A stretch of 64,000 bases of DNA from positions 248,001 to 312,000 of the forward strand of contig CAWBZL010000001.1 of NCBI GenBank assembly GCA_963793275.1. The letters are read 5' to 3'. Source of the DNA: Marinirhabdus sp963793275. Lineage in GTDB: Bacteria; Bacteroidota; Bacteroidia; Flavobacteriales; Flavobacteriaceae. A program made the position numbers and the translations under genes. The notes beneath the pieces are model-generated. The model saw only the letters and a list, made by a program, of their open reading frames with translations, was not told the DNA's origin and did not search any database. Numbering within the stretch: position 1 is the first letter of the stretch; each line of letters opens with the position of its first letter. Shown here piece after piece: positions 28,080 to 36,683 of the stretch.

Positions 28080-28463
28080 ATGGATTTTACAAAAAAAATC
28101 ATAAAAATTATCAGGGAAGCTGAAACAAACAAAACCGTCCTCACTCCGGAAGAAACCATTTCCATTATGAATGCTTTTAAAAATGTAACTGAAAGCAAAA
28201 AACTTATTGAAAAAACGGTGTTTCTATTATTCCTGGTAGATAAAAAAATAAAAAACACATCAAAACTAACGGAAAGAGAAAACCAGATTTTTAATCTTAT
28301 TGGATTAGGTTTCAACTCGAAAGAAATATCTTCTTTACTGGATATTAGTAAGGAGACGGTAAGTACACACAGAAAAAATATAATTAAAAAACTACATTTA
28401 AAAGGCAGCGGAAAATTACAAAAAGCAGCATTTCAATACGCTCAAAAAAACAGGAATACCTAA
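28080..28463 (+). CDS. Receiver-less LuxR-type HTH protein
   Basis: 127 residues with a C-terminal LuxR HTH (residues about 62-122: LTERENQIFNLIGLGFNSKEIS ... STHRKNIIKKL) closely resembling that of the neighbouring response regulator. The N-terminal 60 residues are helical and contain no Asp-bearing receiver. It could compete with or assist the regulator at the same palindromes. Expression from operator B. Confidence 0.85.
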   Translation: MDFTKKIIKIIREAETNKTVLTPEETISIMNAFKNVTESKKLIEKTVFLLFLVDKKIKNTSKLTERENQIFNLIGLGFNSKEISSLLDISKETVSTHRKNIIKKLHLKGSGKLQKAAFQYAQKNRNT

Positions 28464-28464
28464 A

Positions 28465-28512
28465 ATACCCTGTATTGGGTATTGCTCACTTTATATTACT
28501 ATTATAGTTTAG
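28465..28512 (+). promoter_or_regulatory. Operator C and promoter of the outer-membrane barrel gene
   Basis: ATACCC-TGTATT-GGGTAT at 28465-28482, 22 bases, then TAGTTTAG at 28505-28512. TTG at 28482-28484 gives a -33 with 20-base spacing. The palindrome starts only two bases after the stop of the orphan LuxR gene. Confidence 0.8.
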
Positions 28513-28548
28513 CACCATCAAATTATAACTAATTAAAACAGAATACTT

Positions 28549-29193
28549 ATGAAAAAAATTATTACAATTTTAGCTATTACGGCCTTAGGGTTTACAACTG
28601 CAAATGCCCAGGACATTAAAGTTGGGGCTAAAGCAGGTATTAACATCTCCAGTATTGGTGGTGATGGTACAGAAGACTCAAGCAGTAAAATAGGATTACA
28701 TCTTGGTGGTGTAGGTGTTTATATGTTTTCTGAAAAATTTGGAGCACAAGCAGAATTACTGTATTCAAGTTTTGGAGCAAAAGACGAAGAAAGTGGTAGT
28801 GACGAATTTGGAAGTTTTGAAGAAACTGAAAAAATAAAATTAAACTACATAAGTTTACCATTATTAGGAAAGTATTTAGTTTCCAACGCTTTTAGTCTTG
28901 AAGCAGGACCAAGAATAGCTTTTTTAGCATCTGCAAAAAGTGAATTTGAATTTACTGAAACAGAAGATGGTGAAACTTTTTCTGATAGCGATACCGAAGA
29001 TATTTCAGAATTTGTAAACGGAGTAGATCTAGGATTTGTGCTTGGAGGAACGTACACACTAGAAAGTGGTCTTTTCTTTAGTGCACGTTATTCTTTAGGA
29101 CTTTCAAACATAATTGATGAAGCCGGATCTAACTTCTCTCAACAAAACAACGCATTTCAAATATCTGTTGGATATTTCTTTTTGAATGACTAG
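28549..29193 (+). CDS. Outer-membrane beta-barrel protein (porin-like, PF13568-type)
   Basis: 214 residues. Signal peptide ending TTANAQ, then KVGAKAGINISSIGG and regularly spaced barrel strands, an acidic external loop (ETEDGETFSDSDTEDI), and a C-terminal aromatic strand ending VGYFFLND. Typical of small Bacteroidota OMP_b-brl_2 barrels. Driven by operator C and followed by a hairpin terminator, so it is mostly monocistronic. Confidence 0.85.
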   Translation: MKKIITILAITALGFTTANAQDIKVGAKAGINISSIGGDGTEDSSSKIGLHLGGVGVYMFSEKFGAQAELLYSSFGAKDEESGSDEFGSFEETEKIKLNYISLPLLGKYLVSNAFSLEAGPRIAFLASAKSEFEFTETEDGETFSDSDTEDISEFVNGVDLGFVLGGTYTLESGLFFSARYSLGLSNIIDEAGSNFSQQNNAFQISVGYFFLND

Positions 29194-29213
29194 TTTTTTA
29201 TGTTGTTAATGTG

Positions 29214-29253
29214 AAACCTCCTGCAGCTTACTAAAACTCAGGAGGTTTATTTT
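29214..29253 (+). terminator. Hairpin terminator after the barrel gene
   Basis: Stem AAACCTCCTG (29214-29223) with CAGGAGGTTT (29239-29248), then ATTTTTAT. It lies 25 bases before the start of the four-repeat protein gene, which may depend on read-through or on a weak promoter. Confidence 0.75.
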
Positions 29254-29277
29254 TATAAAATCTATACCCTTTATACC

Positions 29278-30951
29278 ATGAAAAAAATTATACTCCTCAT
29301 TACTATATGTATTTCGACCCTTAGTATTGCGCAAACTCAGGAATTTGCTGCAAAAATAGACGCTCTTGGTAACGAACTTAAAAAAGTAGAAAGTGGCAAA
29401 TACGAATATTCTCAAAAGATTTCGGTAAACCAACCAGGTGTTGTCTCTTTAGAAATAAATGAAACAGCCCTTAAAGATGGTGAGACAAACACCCTTACTT
29501 ACGAATTTAACCTGGCAGATATAGATGTAAATACCGTACGTACTGTTACCGAAAAAGATGTAATAAACGTACAACTATTTGCAGGTAAAAAACAAGATTT
29601 ACTGAAACTTACTGAAAACGGTGAAAAAATATCCTACGAGAATGAAATTTTTCTTTACGCAAAAGATATTGAAAACGGAAGAGCAATTGAAGAACTTATT
29701 GAAGCAGCCATCCCGCTGGCCGAAAAAATAACCGAAAGCAGACTCTCCCTAACTACCTATGCAGAACACGTGGAGTGGCTTACAAATAATATAAAAGACG
29801 TAAACCTTATTAAGAAACAATATGCTCAATCTATGAGCGGGCTATCCTCCTATCCCGGAAAATTAGAATTTAAAGTTTCAGAAAATAACGGTAAGAGTGC
29901 CACCTCCGAAACATTTCAATTTAACGCGAGTACCATTAACCCAAACTCTCTGTTATTTTCGGTAGATGGTGAAGTATTTTCGGTAACTATGGAAACAAGC
30001 CGAAAGTTAAAAACTATAAAATATTTTAAAGAAGGAGAGCAACAAAACTATACCAACGACTTAAAAGTTGTGTGTGAAAGTGTAGAATTGGCAAGAGATT
30101 TTCAGAAAGTGATGAAAGAATTTATAGCCCTTTCCACTACAAAGTTTGAAAACAGTCTTCAAAAAGTAACCTCAATTTCTGAAGGTATCAGCATTGTAAA
30201 TAATTTAATAGAAAAAGTGAACGTGAACGAGAATAGCACCTCACAAAATCTAAACGGAGCGTGTGTGGTTACATTTCAGCAAAACTTCGAGAATTCTAAA
30301 AAAAACAGTGTTAACGAATATATATTCAATTTTAAAGACCTTAACAAGAATAGTGTAAATTATGAGACTAAAGGGCAGGAAGTAGTCCTAACGGTAGACA
30401 CAAAAGGCGGGAATGATTTTATAAAATACACCGAAGATGGAGAGCAGAAAAACTTTGAAGACGCACTTGTATTTTACGCTTCGGAAGTAGAAGATGCAAT
30501 TGTAATTAAAAACACACTGCAGGAAATTATAGAACTGTGTAACCAGGAAAAACCAGAATATGAAGGTCTTTCAAAAGCTGAAAAGCTAAGTAAACTGAAA
30601 GAAAACCTTCAAAAAGTAACTATAAACGATGTAACCTTTGACCAAAACCTGGATAGCGATGCCGAAGGACTTTCAGTTACTTTTAAAAAGGTAGAGATTA
30701 CATCTAAGAAGAGTGAAGAAACTATCAGTGAGTTCAATTTAAAGGACATTAATCCGGGAAGCGTTATGATGGAAACATCTGGTAAAAATGTGACTGTAAA
30801 AGCAAGCACGTACTATATGGACAAGATCATTAAATTCTACGAAGATGGGGAGATAGAGAACTACCAGAACACCATAGAGATCGAAGCTAATGATATTGAA
30901 AATGCACGCCGTATTAAGATTCTGTTAGAAGCAATTACAGGGAAAGAATAG
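29278..30951 (+). CDS. Secreted four-repeat protein of unknown function
   Basis: 557 residues with a signal peptide (MKKIILLITICISTLSIAQ). The rest consists of four degenerate repeats of about 135 residues. Each has a strand pair F-N-L-x-D-I-N-x-x-S-V, then an I-K-Y-x-E-D-G-E-x-x-N-Y segment and an A-x-D-I-E-N-A-R helix: about residues 72-145, 215-285, 345-420 and 485-555. No C-terminal T9SS signal or lipobox, so it is probably periplasmic. I do not recognise the family. Inside the palindrome regulon, but without its own box. Confidence 0.75.
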   Translation: MKKIILLITICISTLSIAQTQEFAAKIDALGNELKKVESGKYEYSQKISVNQPGVVSLEINETALKDGETNTLTYEFNLADIDVNTVRTVTEKDVINVQLFAGKKQDLLKLTENGEKISYENEIFLYAKDIENGRAIEELIEAAIPLAEKITESRLSLTTYAEHVEWLTNNIKDVNLIKKQYAQSMSGLSSYPGKLEFKVSENNGKSATSETFQFNASTINPNSLLFSVDGEVFSVTMETSRKLKTIKYFKEGEQQNYTNDLKVVCESVELARDFQKVMKEFIALSTTKFENSLQKVTSISEGISIVNNLIEKVNVNENSTSQNLNGACVVTFQQNFENSKKNSVNEYIFNFKDLNKNSVNYETKGQEVVLTVDTKGGNDFIKYTEDGEQKNFEDALVFYASEVEDAIVIKNTLQEIIELCNQEKPEYEGLSKAEKLSKLKENLQKVTINDVTFDQNLDSDAEGLSVTFKKVEITSKKSEETISEFNLKDINPGSVMMETSGKNVTVKASTYYMDKIIKFYEDGEIENYQNTIEIEANDIENARRIKILLEAITGKE

Positions 30952-30981
30952 CCGAGATAAAGCTTTAAAAATTTTACAATC

Positions 30982-31028
30982 ATCCTTTAGTAATTCTATT
31001 TTCCATAGAGTTACTAAAGGATTTTTTT
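30982..31028 (+). terminator. Strong hairpin terminator
   Basis: Perfect 12-bp stem ATCCTTTAGTAA (30982-30993) with TTACTAAAGGAT (31011-31022), followed by a seven-T tract. It isolates the four-repeat gene from the lipoprotein gene. Confidence 0.9.
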
Positions 31029-31053
31029 GTTGCATCATAACCAACTCACCAAA

Positions 31054-31101
31054 ATACCCGGTATTGGGTATTTCGAAATTAACCCAAAAAAAATATTTTT
31101 G
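31054..31101 (+). promoter_or_regulatory. Operator D and promoter of the anchor-L-like lipoprotein gene
   Basis: ATACCC-GGTATT-GGGTAT at 31054-31071, 22 bases, then TATTTTTG at 31094-31101. No good -33 TTG stands at 17-23 bases, which suggests dependence on an activator. The ATG is at 31127. Confidence 0.8.
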
Positions 31102-31126
31102 TCAAAACTTTAACAAATAACCAATT

Positions 31127-32182
31127 ATGAAAAAATTTTATGTAATCCTTACAATGCTCGTTATAGCAACAGCATGTAACAAAGACGACTCTCCCGCCGA
31201 AGATACAACAGATGATGAAGTGGTAGACACCACCTACACCATTGTAAATAATGGAAATGGCGGCGTAGCTACTGTCTCAGACACTAGCGACGATATTCCT
31301 CCTTCAATTGCACAAGCTGTGCCAGCCGTTCAAGGTGAGACGTTTACGAACACCCTCCCTATTCTTTTATTTTTTGATGACAAGCTTTTACTTTCCTCGT
31401 TAGAAGATAATTTGGAAGTAACGCAGGATGGCGAAATTATTGGCGGTACCATAACCATTAATGAAGGTGCCAACGGATATGCTATTTTAACCTTTTCTCC
31501 TTCTGAAACTTTTGGTGTCAATAAAACCATTTTATTTACACTTTCCGGAGAAATCCAGGATGATGGTGGTAATGCTTTTGGGCAAGATTATTCTTTGAAT
31601 TTTAAAACTAAAGCAGGTAGTACTGGTTCTTTCGACAGTAACACGGGCTTTGAAAATGGCACACAAGGAGTAGAATTTATTGGCGATGGAAATATTATGA
31701 GCGGCAATCAGGGTTGTGTAGACCCGGTAGCAGGGAATAGTTTTGCTGCAATAACTTCTGGAGACCAACTTATTTCTGGAGATGCAGCCATTGCTGGCGC
31801 CTCTAGCTTAATGATCTTAGGTCCTATTGACGAATCGTTTTCAAATTTTAGCTTTAGTTATAACTTCTTATCTGCAGAATTCCAGGAATTTGTTGATTCT
31901 GAGTTTGACGACTCTGTGGTGGTAACAGTTGTTGGGCCGGACGGTGCATATTCTGAATTTTTGACTAGTGTTAATACCGTTGGTTTAAAGGGTAACACAC
32001 AATGTGAAGGGTTTCCGGGTTTACCAGATGAAGGTGATGACTACGCAGGAAGTACAGACTGGATAAGTAAAACTATAAATAGCGGAACTATTGGATCTCC
32101 TGCTTACATTGTATTTACCATAACCGATGTTTCCGACACTATTTATTCTTCAGTGTTGGCCCTGGATCAAATAAATTTATAA
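31127..32182 (+). CDS. Surface lipoprotein with Ig-like and choice-of-anchor-L-like domains
   Basis: 351 residues. Lipoprotein signal with ATAC lipobox, an acidic DDE-rich linker as in surface-exposed Bacteroidota lipoproteins, then an SbsA/Big_5 Ig-like domain (residues about 70-165, with PSETFGVNKTILFTLSGEI). The C-terminal domain has NFLSAEFQEFVDSEFDDSVVV, resembling choice-of-anchor L domains, and ends in ALDQINL. Likely a surface or adhesion protein. Under operator D. Confidence 0.8.
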   Translation: MKKFYVILTMLVIATACNKDDSPAEDTTDDEVVDTTYTIVNNGNGGVATVSDTSDDIPPSIAQAVPAVQGETFTNTLPILLFFDDKLLLSSLEDNLEVTQDGEIIGGTITINEGANGYAILTFSPSETFGVNKTILFTLSGEIQDDGGNAFGQDYSLNFKTKAGSTGSFDSNTGFENGTQGVEFIGDGNIMSGNQGCVDPVAGNSFAAITSGDQLISGDAAIAGASSLMILGPIDESFSNFSFSYNFLSAEFQEFVDSEFDDSVVVTVVGPDGAYSEFLTSVNTVGLKGNTQCEGFPGLPDEGDDYAGSTDWISKTINSGTIGSPAYIVFTITDVSDTIYSSVLALDQINL

Positions 32183-32207
32183 AAAAATGTAATACAAAAC
32201 ACAAACT

Positions 32208-32239
32208 TAAAAATACCCTGCAACGGGTATTTTTTTTTG
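32208..32239 (+). terminator. Palindrome E: terminator-like, with the same ATACCC/GGGTAT arms
   Basis: AAAAATACCC (32209-32218), TGCAAC loop, GGGTATTTTT and a long T-run. It would fold as an intrinsic terminator for the lipoprotein gene. Its core (32213-32230) has the arms and 6-base spacing of operators A-D, but no TAnnTTTG stands 22 bases downstream. Either a dual-use element or a coincidence. Confidence 0.6.
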
Positions 32240-32429
32240 TTTTAAAGAGCGATTTGTAGTAAATCGAACAGCTATCATTCTTTCCAAAACTCCTGAACGA
32301 CCTGGCAACTATCTGGGTTACGCAGAAATTAGCGGCCCTATTGCTTCGTTCGAAGTATCAACTACAATAGTAAAATCTACATTTTTAATCAAAAAAACCT
32401 CCTTGCAAAAATTACAAGGAGGTTTTTAG
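32235..32429 (+). pseudogene. Possible gene remnant without a start codon
   Basis: One frame stays open and looks coding (I-L-S-K-T-P-E-R-P-G-N-Y-L-G-Y-A-E-I-S-G-P) but has no ATG, GTG or TTG start before it, and it runs into the terminator hairpin. Perhaps the tail of a lost gene. Weak evidence. Confidence 0.25.
32393..32427. terminator. Bidirectional terminator hairpin
   Basis: Perfect 13-bp stem AAAAACCTCCTTG / CAAGGAGGTTTTT with a 9-base loop. A-run and T-run on the two sides let it work on both strands. It separates the palindrome region from the M49 peptidase gene. Confidence 0.85.
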
Positions 32430-32447
32430 ATTTTCAGAAAACGCAGG

Positions 32448-34475
32448 CTACTTTAAATACCCGTAATTTTTGCTGTACATAAGCATTTGTCCTTCAAAAG
32501 TCTCAGGTTGCTCTATGGTAAAGCTTTCAATTTCTCCGTTATCGTTCATTTTTGGAACTAACATAGGATTTACAAAACCGCTGTATGGTGCAGATTTAAA
32601 CTGTGCGTTTCTATCTAATACCTGCTTGTGTAATGCCTGGTCTACCTTTACTCCGTAGTTTTCAACCAGTGCTTTACCGGCTTCATAATCTCCTTCCGAA
32701 GTAATCCGCTGGGTTTCCTTCAGTAATTCACCAAATAATTCACGTAGCTTGTCGTAATCCTGTATGTCGTAATACGTTTTACCGTCACGCTCTACTTTTG
32801 CTATTACATTTTCGGCCTGTCCTTTTTCAAAAACCCAGGCACTCACCCACTGGCGATTACGCATATGTGCTTCTTCTACCTCATCTCCTAATTCCAGACG
32901 TACCAACTGGCCAATCATACCATTTCTAATATATCCATCGTACGCAGCCATACCCGTTTCTTTCCAGTTTTCAACCAGTCCTAATTCTTCCAGTTTTGGA
33001 TCCATTAAGTAGTATAGTCCAAATAAATCTGCACGACCTTCTTCAATAGTAGATTTATAACTTTTTAGCGTTTCTTTTGGCGTTCCAACCCCTTTGTTAA
33101 TCTGTCCGGAAGCATGCCCTACTACCTCGTGTAAAGCAGTGTGTAACTTATCGGCTAATTGTCCGTATTTTTCTTCCAATCTTATTTCCTCTTCATCGTG
33201 AGCAAATTCTTTTAAACGTCCCGAACCACCTGCGTTATTGTAAGCATTTATTATATTTCCTAAAGAGACCGATTTACTGCCGTGATTTTGGCGAATCCAG
33301 TTGTTGTTTGGTAAGTTAACACCAATTGGTGTACTTGGGGATGCATCACCTGCTTCTCCGGCAACAATTACAGTTTTGTAGGATACTCCGGTAACACTAT
33401 CCTTCTTATGTTCTGCCATTAAAGGCGAGTTGTCCTCAAACCACTGTGCTTCGGTAGACAACACTGCCATTTTCTTGGACATATCAAAATCTTTAATTTG
33501 TACAATTGTTTCGTAAGAACCTTTGTATCCTTTTGGATCGTTGTACACTTCAATAAAACCGTTTATCCAGTCTATGTTTCCGTCGGTTGTTTTTACCCAT
33601 GAAACAGCATAATCATCCCAGGTATCCAGACTACCCGTTCTGTAATATTCAATTAATAACCCTAGCGTTTCAGCTTGCTTCGGATTTTCAGCAACACCTT
33701 GTGCTTTTTCTAACCATTTTACAATATTTTCGATAGCAGCACCATATAAACCGCCTACTTTGTAAACCTGTTCTTTTAGTGTTCCGTTTTCCTTAACCAA
33801 ACGTGTGTTAAGACCTACTTCAATGGGTTCCGCTTCATTTACTTTAATTGCACCATAGAACTTTTCTACGTCTGCGGTTGTAACATCCGGCCCGTAAAAA
33901 TTGATAGCACTTTCCAATACAATATCTGCATCTTTACTTAGGTTTACTTTCTTACTGTCCTTATCGTTAAAGAGTACTTCAAATGCTTCGCCTTCCAGTT
34001 TACTATTTGTTTCAGTAAGTAAAGTTTGTAAATATTCTTTGCTGAAATCCGGCTTCAATTTTGCATTGCTATAGTGATGATGAATCCCGTTACTAAACCA
34101 TACGCGCTTTAAATAAATTTCAAAGTTTTTCCAGTCTTCAGAATCTTTATCACCTTCGTAGTTTTGGTATATGTTTTCAAAAGCAGTTCTTATGGCTAAG
34201 TTATGACGGTAATTTTGCGCCCACATAATATCACGACCTGCAAGACCAGCCTGGGTAAGATAATACACCAGCTTTTGTTCTTTTAAGGTAAGGTCTTCCC
34301 AACTTGGAATCTGGTACCGTAATAATTTAATATCTGCAAACTGTTCAACCTGATAGTTAAAATCGTCTGTTTCTACGACTGCAGTTTCTTCTTTTGGCTC
34401 TTCCTTCTTGGTATCGTCACACGACACAAATAAGAAACCAAGCATGGCAAAAGCCATTAAAAAATAGTTCTTCAT
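32448..34475 (-). CDS. M49-family (dipeptidyl peptidase III-like) zinc metallopeptidase lipoprotein
   Basis: 675 residues with a lipoprotein signal (lipobox FVSC). The HEVVGH zinc motif (M49 HExxGH) and the second-ligand motif EEGRADL about 50 residues further are clear. Removes dipeptides from peptide N-termini, here probably in the periplasm or on the outer membrane. A -7 element TACATTTG on this strand at 34497-34504 precedes the ATG. Confidence 0.9.
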   Translation of the reverse strand: MKNYFLMAFAMLGFLFVSCDDTKKEEPKEETAVVETDDFNYQVEQFADIKLLRYQIPSWEDLTLKEQKLVYYLTQAGLAGRDIMWAQNYRHNLAIRTAFENIYQNYEGDKDSEDWKNFEIYLKRVWFSNGIHHHYSNAKLKPDFSKEYLQTLLTETNSKLEGEAFEVLFNDKDSKKVNLSKDADIVLESAINFYGPDVTTADVEKFYGAIKVNEAEPIEVGLNTRLVKENGTLKEQVYKVGGLYGAAIENIVKWLEKAQGVAENPKQAETLGLLIEYYRTGSLDTWDDYAVSWVKTTDGNIDWINGFIEVYNDPKGYKGSYETIVQIKDFDMSKKMAVLSTEAQWFEDNSPLMAEHKKDSVTGVSYKTVIVAGEAGDASPSTPIGVNLPNNNWIRQNHGSKSVSLGNIINAYNNAGGSGRLKEFAHDEEEIRLEEKYGQLADKLHTALHEVVGHASGQINKGVGTPKETLKSYKSTIEEGRADLFGLYYLMDPKLEELGLVENWKETGMAAYDGYIRNGMIGQLVRLELGDEVEEAHMRNRQWVSAWVFEKGQAENVIAKVERDGKTYYDIQDYDKLRELFGELLKETQRITSEGDYEAGKALVENYGVKVDQALHKQVLDRNAQFKSAPYSGFVNPMLVPKMNDNGEIESFTIEQPETFEGQMLMYSKNYGYLK

Positions 34476-34611
34476 TGTTTATATTTTTGGTTTTTACAAA
34501 TGTAGCAAATTTTCCCGCTGTAACTACTTTAGCAGGTAGAGAGCTATTTACTGAAATTTTAAAATTTCAACTTGCAATTATAAAGTACCTTTAAACGCTC
34601 AAAAATTTGAG

Positions 34612-34619
34612 TATCTTAG
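34612..34619 (+). promoter_or_regulatory. -7 element (TATCTTAG) for the SRPBCC-crcB operon
   Basis: TAnnTTAG variant 27 bases before the ATG at 34647. No clear -33 element. Confidence 0.4.
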
Positions 34620-34646
34620 CAACTACAACAAGAAATAATCCCTGAA

Positions 34647-35705
34647 ATGAAAATTTTAAAATACCTCTTTTTTCTAGCTTTAATAGTAGTGATAGGTGGT
34701 GCCATTTATTTTGCCACTAAAGATGGATCTTTTAGTGTCTCGAAAAACAAAACTATAAACGCTCCTGCCGAAGTTATTTATAACAATGTAAAAGACTTTA
34801 AAAACTGGGAAACATGGGGCCCCTGGATGACCGAAGACGAGAAAATTGAACTCAATTACGCCGAAAAAACTGAGGGAGAAGGCGCTTCCTATTCCTGGAA
34901 AAGTGAAGAAATGGGTGATGGCTCTTTAAAAACCATCAGGGTAATTCCAAACAAAGAGATAACCCAGGAAATGGTTTTTAACGCTTCCGCAGGAGATATT
35001 ACCAGCAACATGGTTTGGAAATTTGAAGAAACTGAAACACCTGGAACAACCAGGGTTACTTTAGAAATAAATGGTGAAAAATCTTTTTTGCAGAAAGTAT
35101 ACGCAAACATTAAGAATGAAAATCTGGAAGCCTCCCTTGGCAATATGTACGAACAAGGCCTCACCAACCTGGAAGCCGTGGCAATTGAAGAAATGAAAAA
35201 ATTTACCGTAAATGTAGATGGTATTGCGCAACATAGCGGCGGCTATTACCTATATAATAGCACCTCTGCAAAAATGAATGATGTTGGTGTAAAAATGGGT
35301 GCTATGATGGGACAGGTCGCGGGATATATGGAAGCTAACAGTATCCCAATGGCCGGCAAACCTTTTACCTTATACAATTTAATAGACGAAGCAAACGGAA
35401 CTGTAATCTTTTCGGCCTGTGTTCCTACAAGAGATAGAGTAGTAACTCCAGAAGGCAGTACGATTGTTTCCGGCTTTATGGAACCGGTTTCGGCATTAAA
35501 AACAACCTTAAAAGGAAACTACGAAAATCTTCAGGAAGCATATACACAGGCACAGGCTTATTTGTCAAAAAACGGGTTACAACCTCACCCTACTGCCAAA
35601 ATCTTTGAAGTATATGTAACCGACCCAACCGAAGTTCCCAACCCGGCACACTACGTCACCGAAATTTACATGCCCGTTCTAGTTCCTGCAGAAGAAGCAC
35701 AATAA
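34647..35705 (+). CDS. SRPBCC domain fused to a GyrI-like effector-binding domain
   Basis: 352 residues. An N-terminal membrane anchor (FFLALIVVIGGAIYFA) precedes a START/polyketide-cyclase-like SRPBCC domain (INAPAEVIYNNVKDFKNWETWGPW) and a C-terminal GyrI/SOUL-like domain (about residues 200-350) that could bind a small hydrophobic ligand. This fusion is common in Bacteroidota; no reaction is known. One base separates it from crcB. Confidence 0.85.
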   Translation: MKILKYLFFLALIVVIGGAIYFATKDGSFSVSKNKTINAPAEVIYNNVKDFKNWETWGPWMTEDEKIELNYAEKTEGEGASYSWKSEEMGDGSLKTIRVIPNKEITQEMVFNASAGDITSNMVWKFEETETPGTTRVTLEINGEKSFLQKVYANIKNENLEASLGNMYEQGLTNLEAVAIEEMKKFTVNVDGIAQHSGGYYLYNSTSAKMNDVGVKMGAMMGQVAGYMEANSIPMAGKPFTLYNLIDEANGTVIFSACVPTRDRVVTPEGSTIVSGFMEPVSALKTTLKGNYENLQEAYTQAQAYLSKNGLQPHPTAKIFEVYVTDPTEVPNPAHYVTEIYMPVLVPAEEAQ

Positions 35706-35706
35706 A

Positions 35707-36078
35707 ATGAAGAGCTTGTTATTAGTATTTCTTGGAGGTGGTTTAGGCAGCAGCCTACGCTATGTTTTAGGCAATTACTTTAATAATAGCAATACGGGAA
35801 TCCCCTACGGTACCTTTGCAGCAAATATTTTAGGAAGTTTATTCATTGGAATTATTCTGGGGGTGGCAGCAAAACACGAAGCGCTGTCCCAAAATACCGT
35901 GTTATTTTTGGCCACAGGTTTTTGTGGCGGCTTTACAACCTTTTCTACCTTTGCGTATGAGAATCACGTGTTTTTAAAATCGGGTGATTTCACCACATTT
36001 GCACTCTATACTATAGCGAGTTTTATTGTTGGGTTTGCAGCGGTTTTCTTTGGAATTTGGTTGGTGCGTCTTTTTTAA
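35707..36078 (+). CDS. crcB: Fluoride efflux channel CrcB (Fluc)
   Basis: 123 residues, four helices. Starts LLVFLGGGLGSSLRYVLG and contains GTFAANILGSLFIG and GFCGGFTTFSTFAYE, all Fluc signatures, including the Phe-box and Thr residues. Exports F- as a dual-topology dimer. No fluoride riboswitch is visible upstream, since it is co-transcribed with the SRPBCC gene. Overlaps the convergent DUF1684 gene by 4 bases. Confidence 0.93.
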   Translation: MKSLLLVFLGGGLGSSLRYVLGNYFNNSNTGIPYGTFAANILGSLFIGIILGVAAKHEALSQNTVLFLATGFCGGFTTFSTFAYENHVFLKSGDFTTFALYTIASFIVGFAAVFFGIWLVRLF

Positions 36079-36683
36079 TGCTTGCCAAAATCTTTTACTC
36101 CGGCTTCAACTCGAATAGGAAGGTAATTTTCTGCTGGCGGAATAGGACAAGAATATTTAGGACTATACGCACAATATGGGTTGTATGCCTTGTTGAAATT
36201 TAACACCATCGTATCTCCATCCGGAATATACGCATCCAGAAATCTTCCTCCACCATAACTACCGTCTCCATTTGTAAGGTCTGTAAATGGTAAAAATAAA
36301 TAGTCTCGATACTCAGGGTCTTCACTAGGCACAACACTTTGATAGAGATTAAGTTTCAATTTTTGCCCTTTCAATTCAAAATGAGCTTCGCCATATTTTA
36401 CATATTCCGGTAAGCGCGCTGTAGAAGTTTTCATTAAAAAAGGTTCCTCATCTGGCGAACGAACAAATGTTGCCGTTACCACATACGCCAAGTCTATAGG
36501 GTAGAAGTCCAGCTCTTTGAATTTTCTTAATTCCTTTCTTTGCAAAATGGTTGTTTCAGGATTTGCAAATTTTTTATTTTCTGAAGCTTGATACTCCTTT
36601 GTTTCCTGAAGGCTTTCTGCTTCCGTTTGAGCAAAAACAGCTGTACTTACGCTTAGCATGAATATAATGGCCAGTGATTTCAT
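36075..36683 (-). CDS. DUF1684 domain secreted protein
   Basis: 202 residues, signal peptide ending TAVFAQ, then the DUF1684 domain with GEAHFELKGQKLKLNLYQS, GGRFLDAYIPDG and NPYCAYSPKYSCPIPPAEN. Periplasmic; the reaction is unknown. Confidence 0.88.
   Translation of the reverse strand: MKSLAIIFMLSVSTAVFAQTEAESLQETKEYQASENKKFANPETTILQRKELRKFKELDFYPIDLAYVVTATFVRSPDEEPFLMKTSTARLPEYVKYGEAHFELKGQKLKLNLYQSVVPSEDPEYRDYLFLPFTDLTNGDGSYGGGRFLDAYIPDGDTMVLNFNKAYNPYCAYSPKYSCPIPPAENYLPIRVEAGVKDFGKH

Noticed and set aside
29262..29275. ATACCC half-site before the four-repeat gene
   Set aside because: No GGGTAT partner and too near the ATG to act like sites A-D.
35640..35706. Fluoride riboswitch for crcB
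   Set aside because: crcB follows the SRPBCC gene by one base; there is no room for the riboswitch and its pseudoknot.
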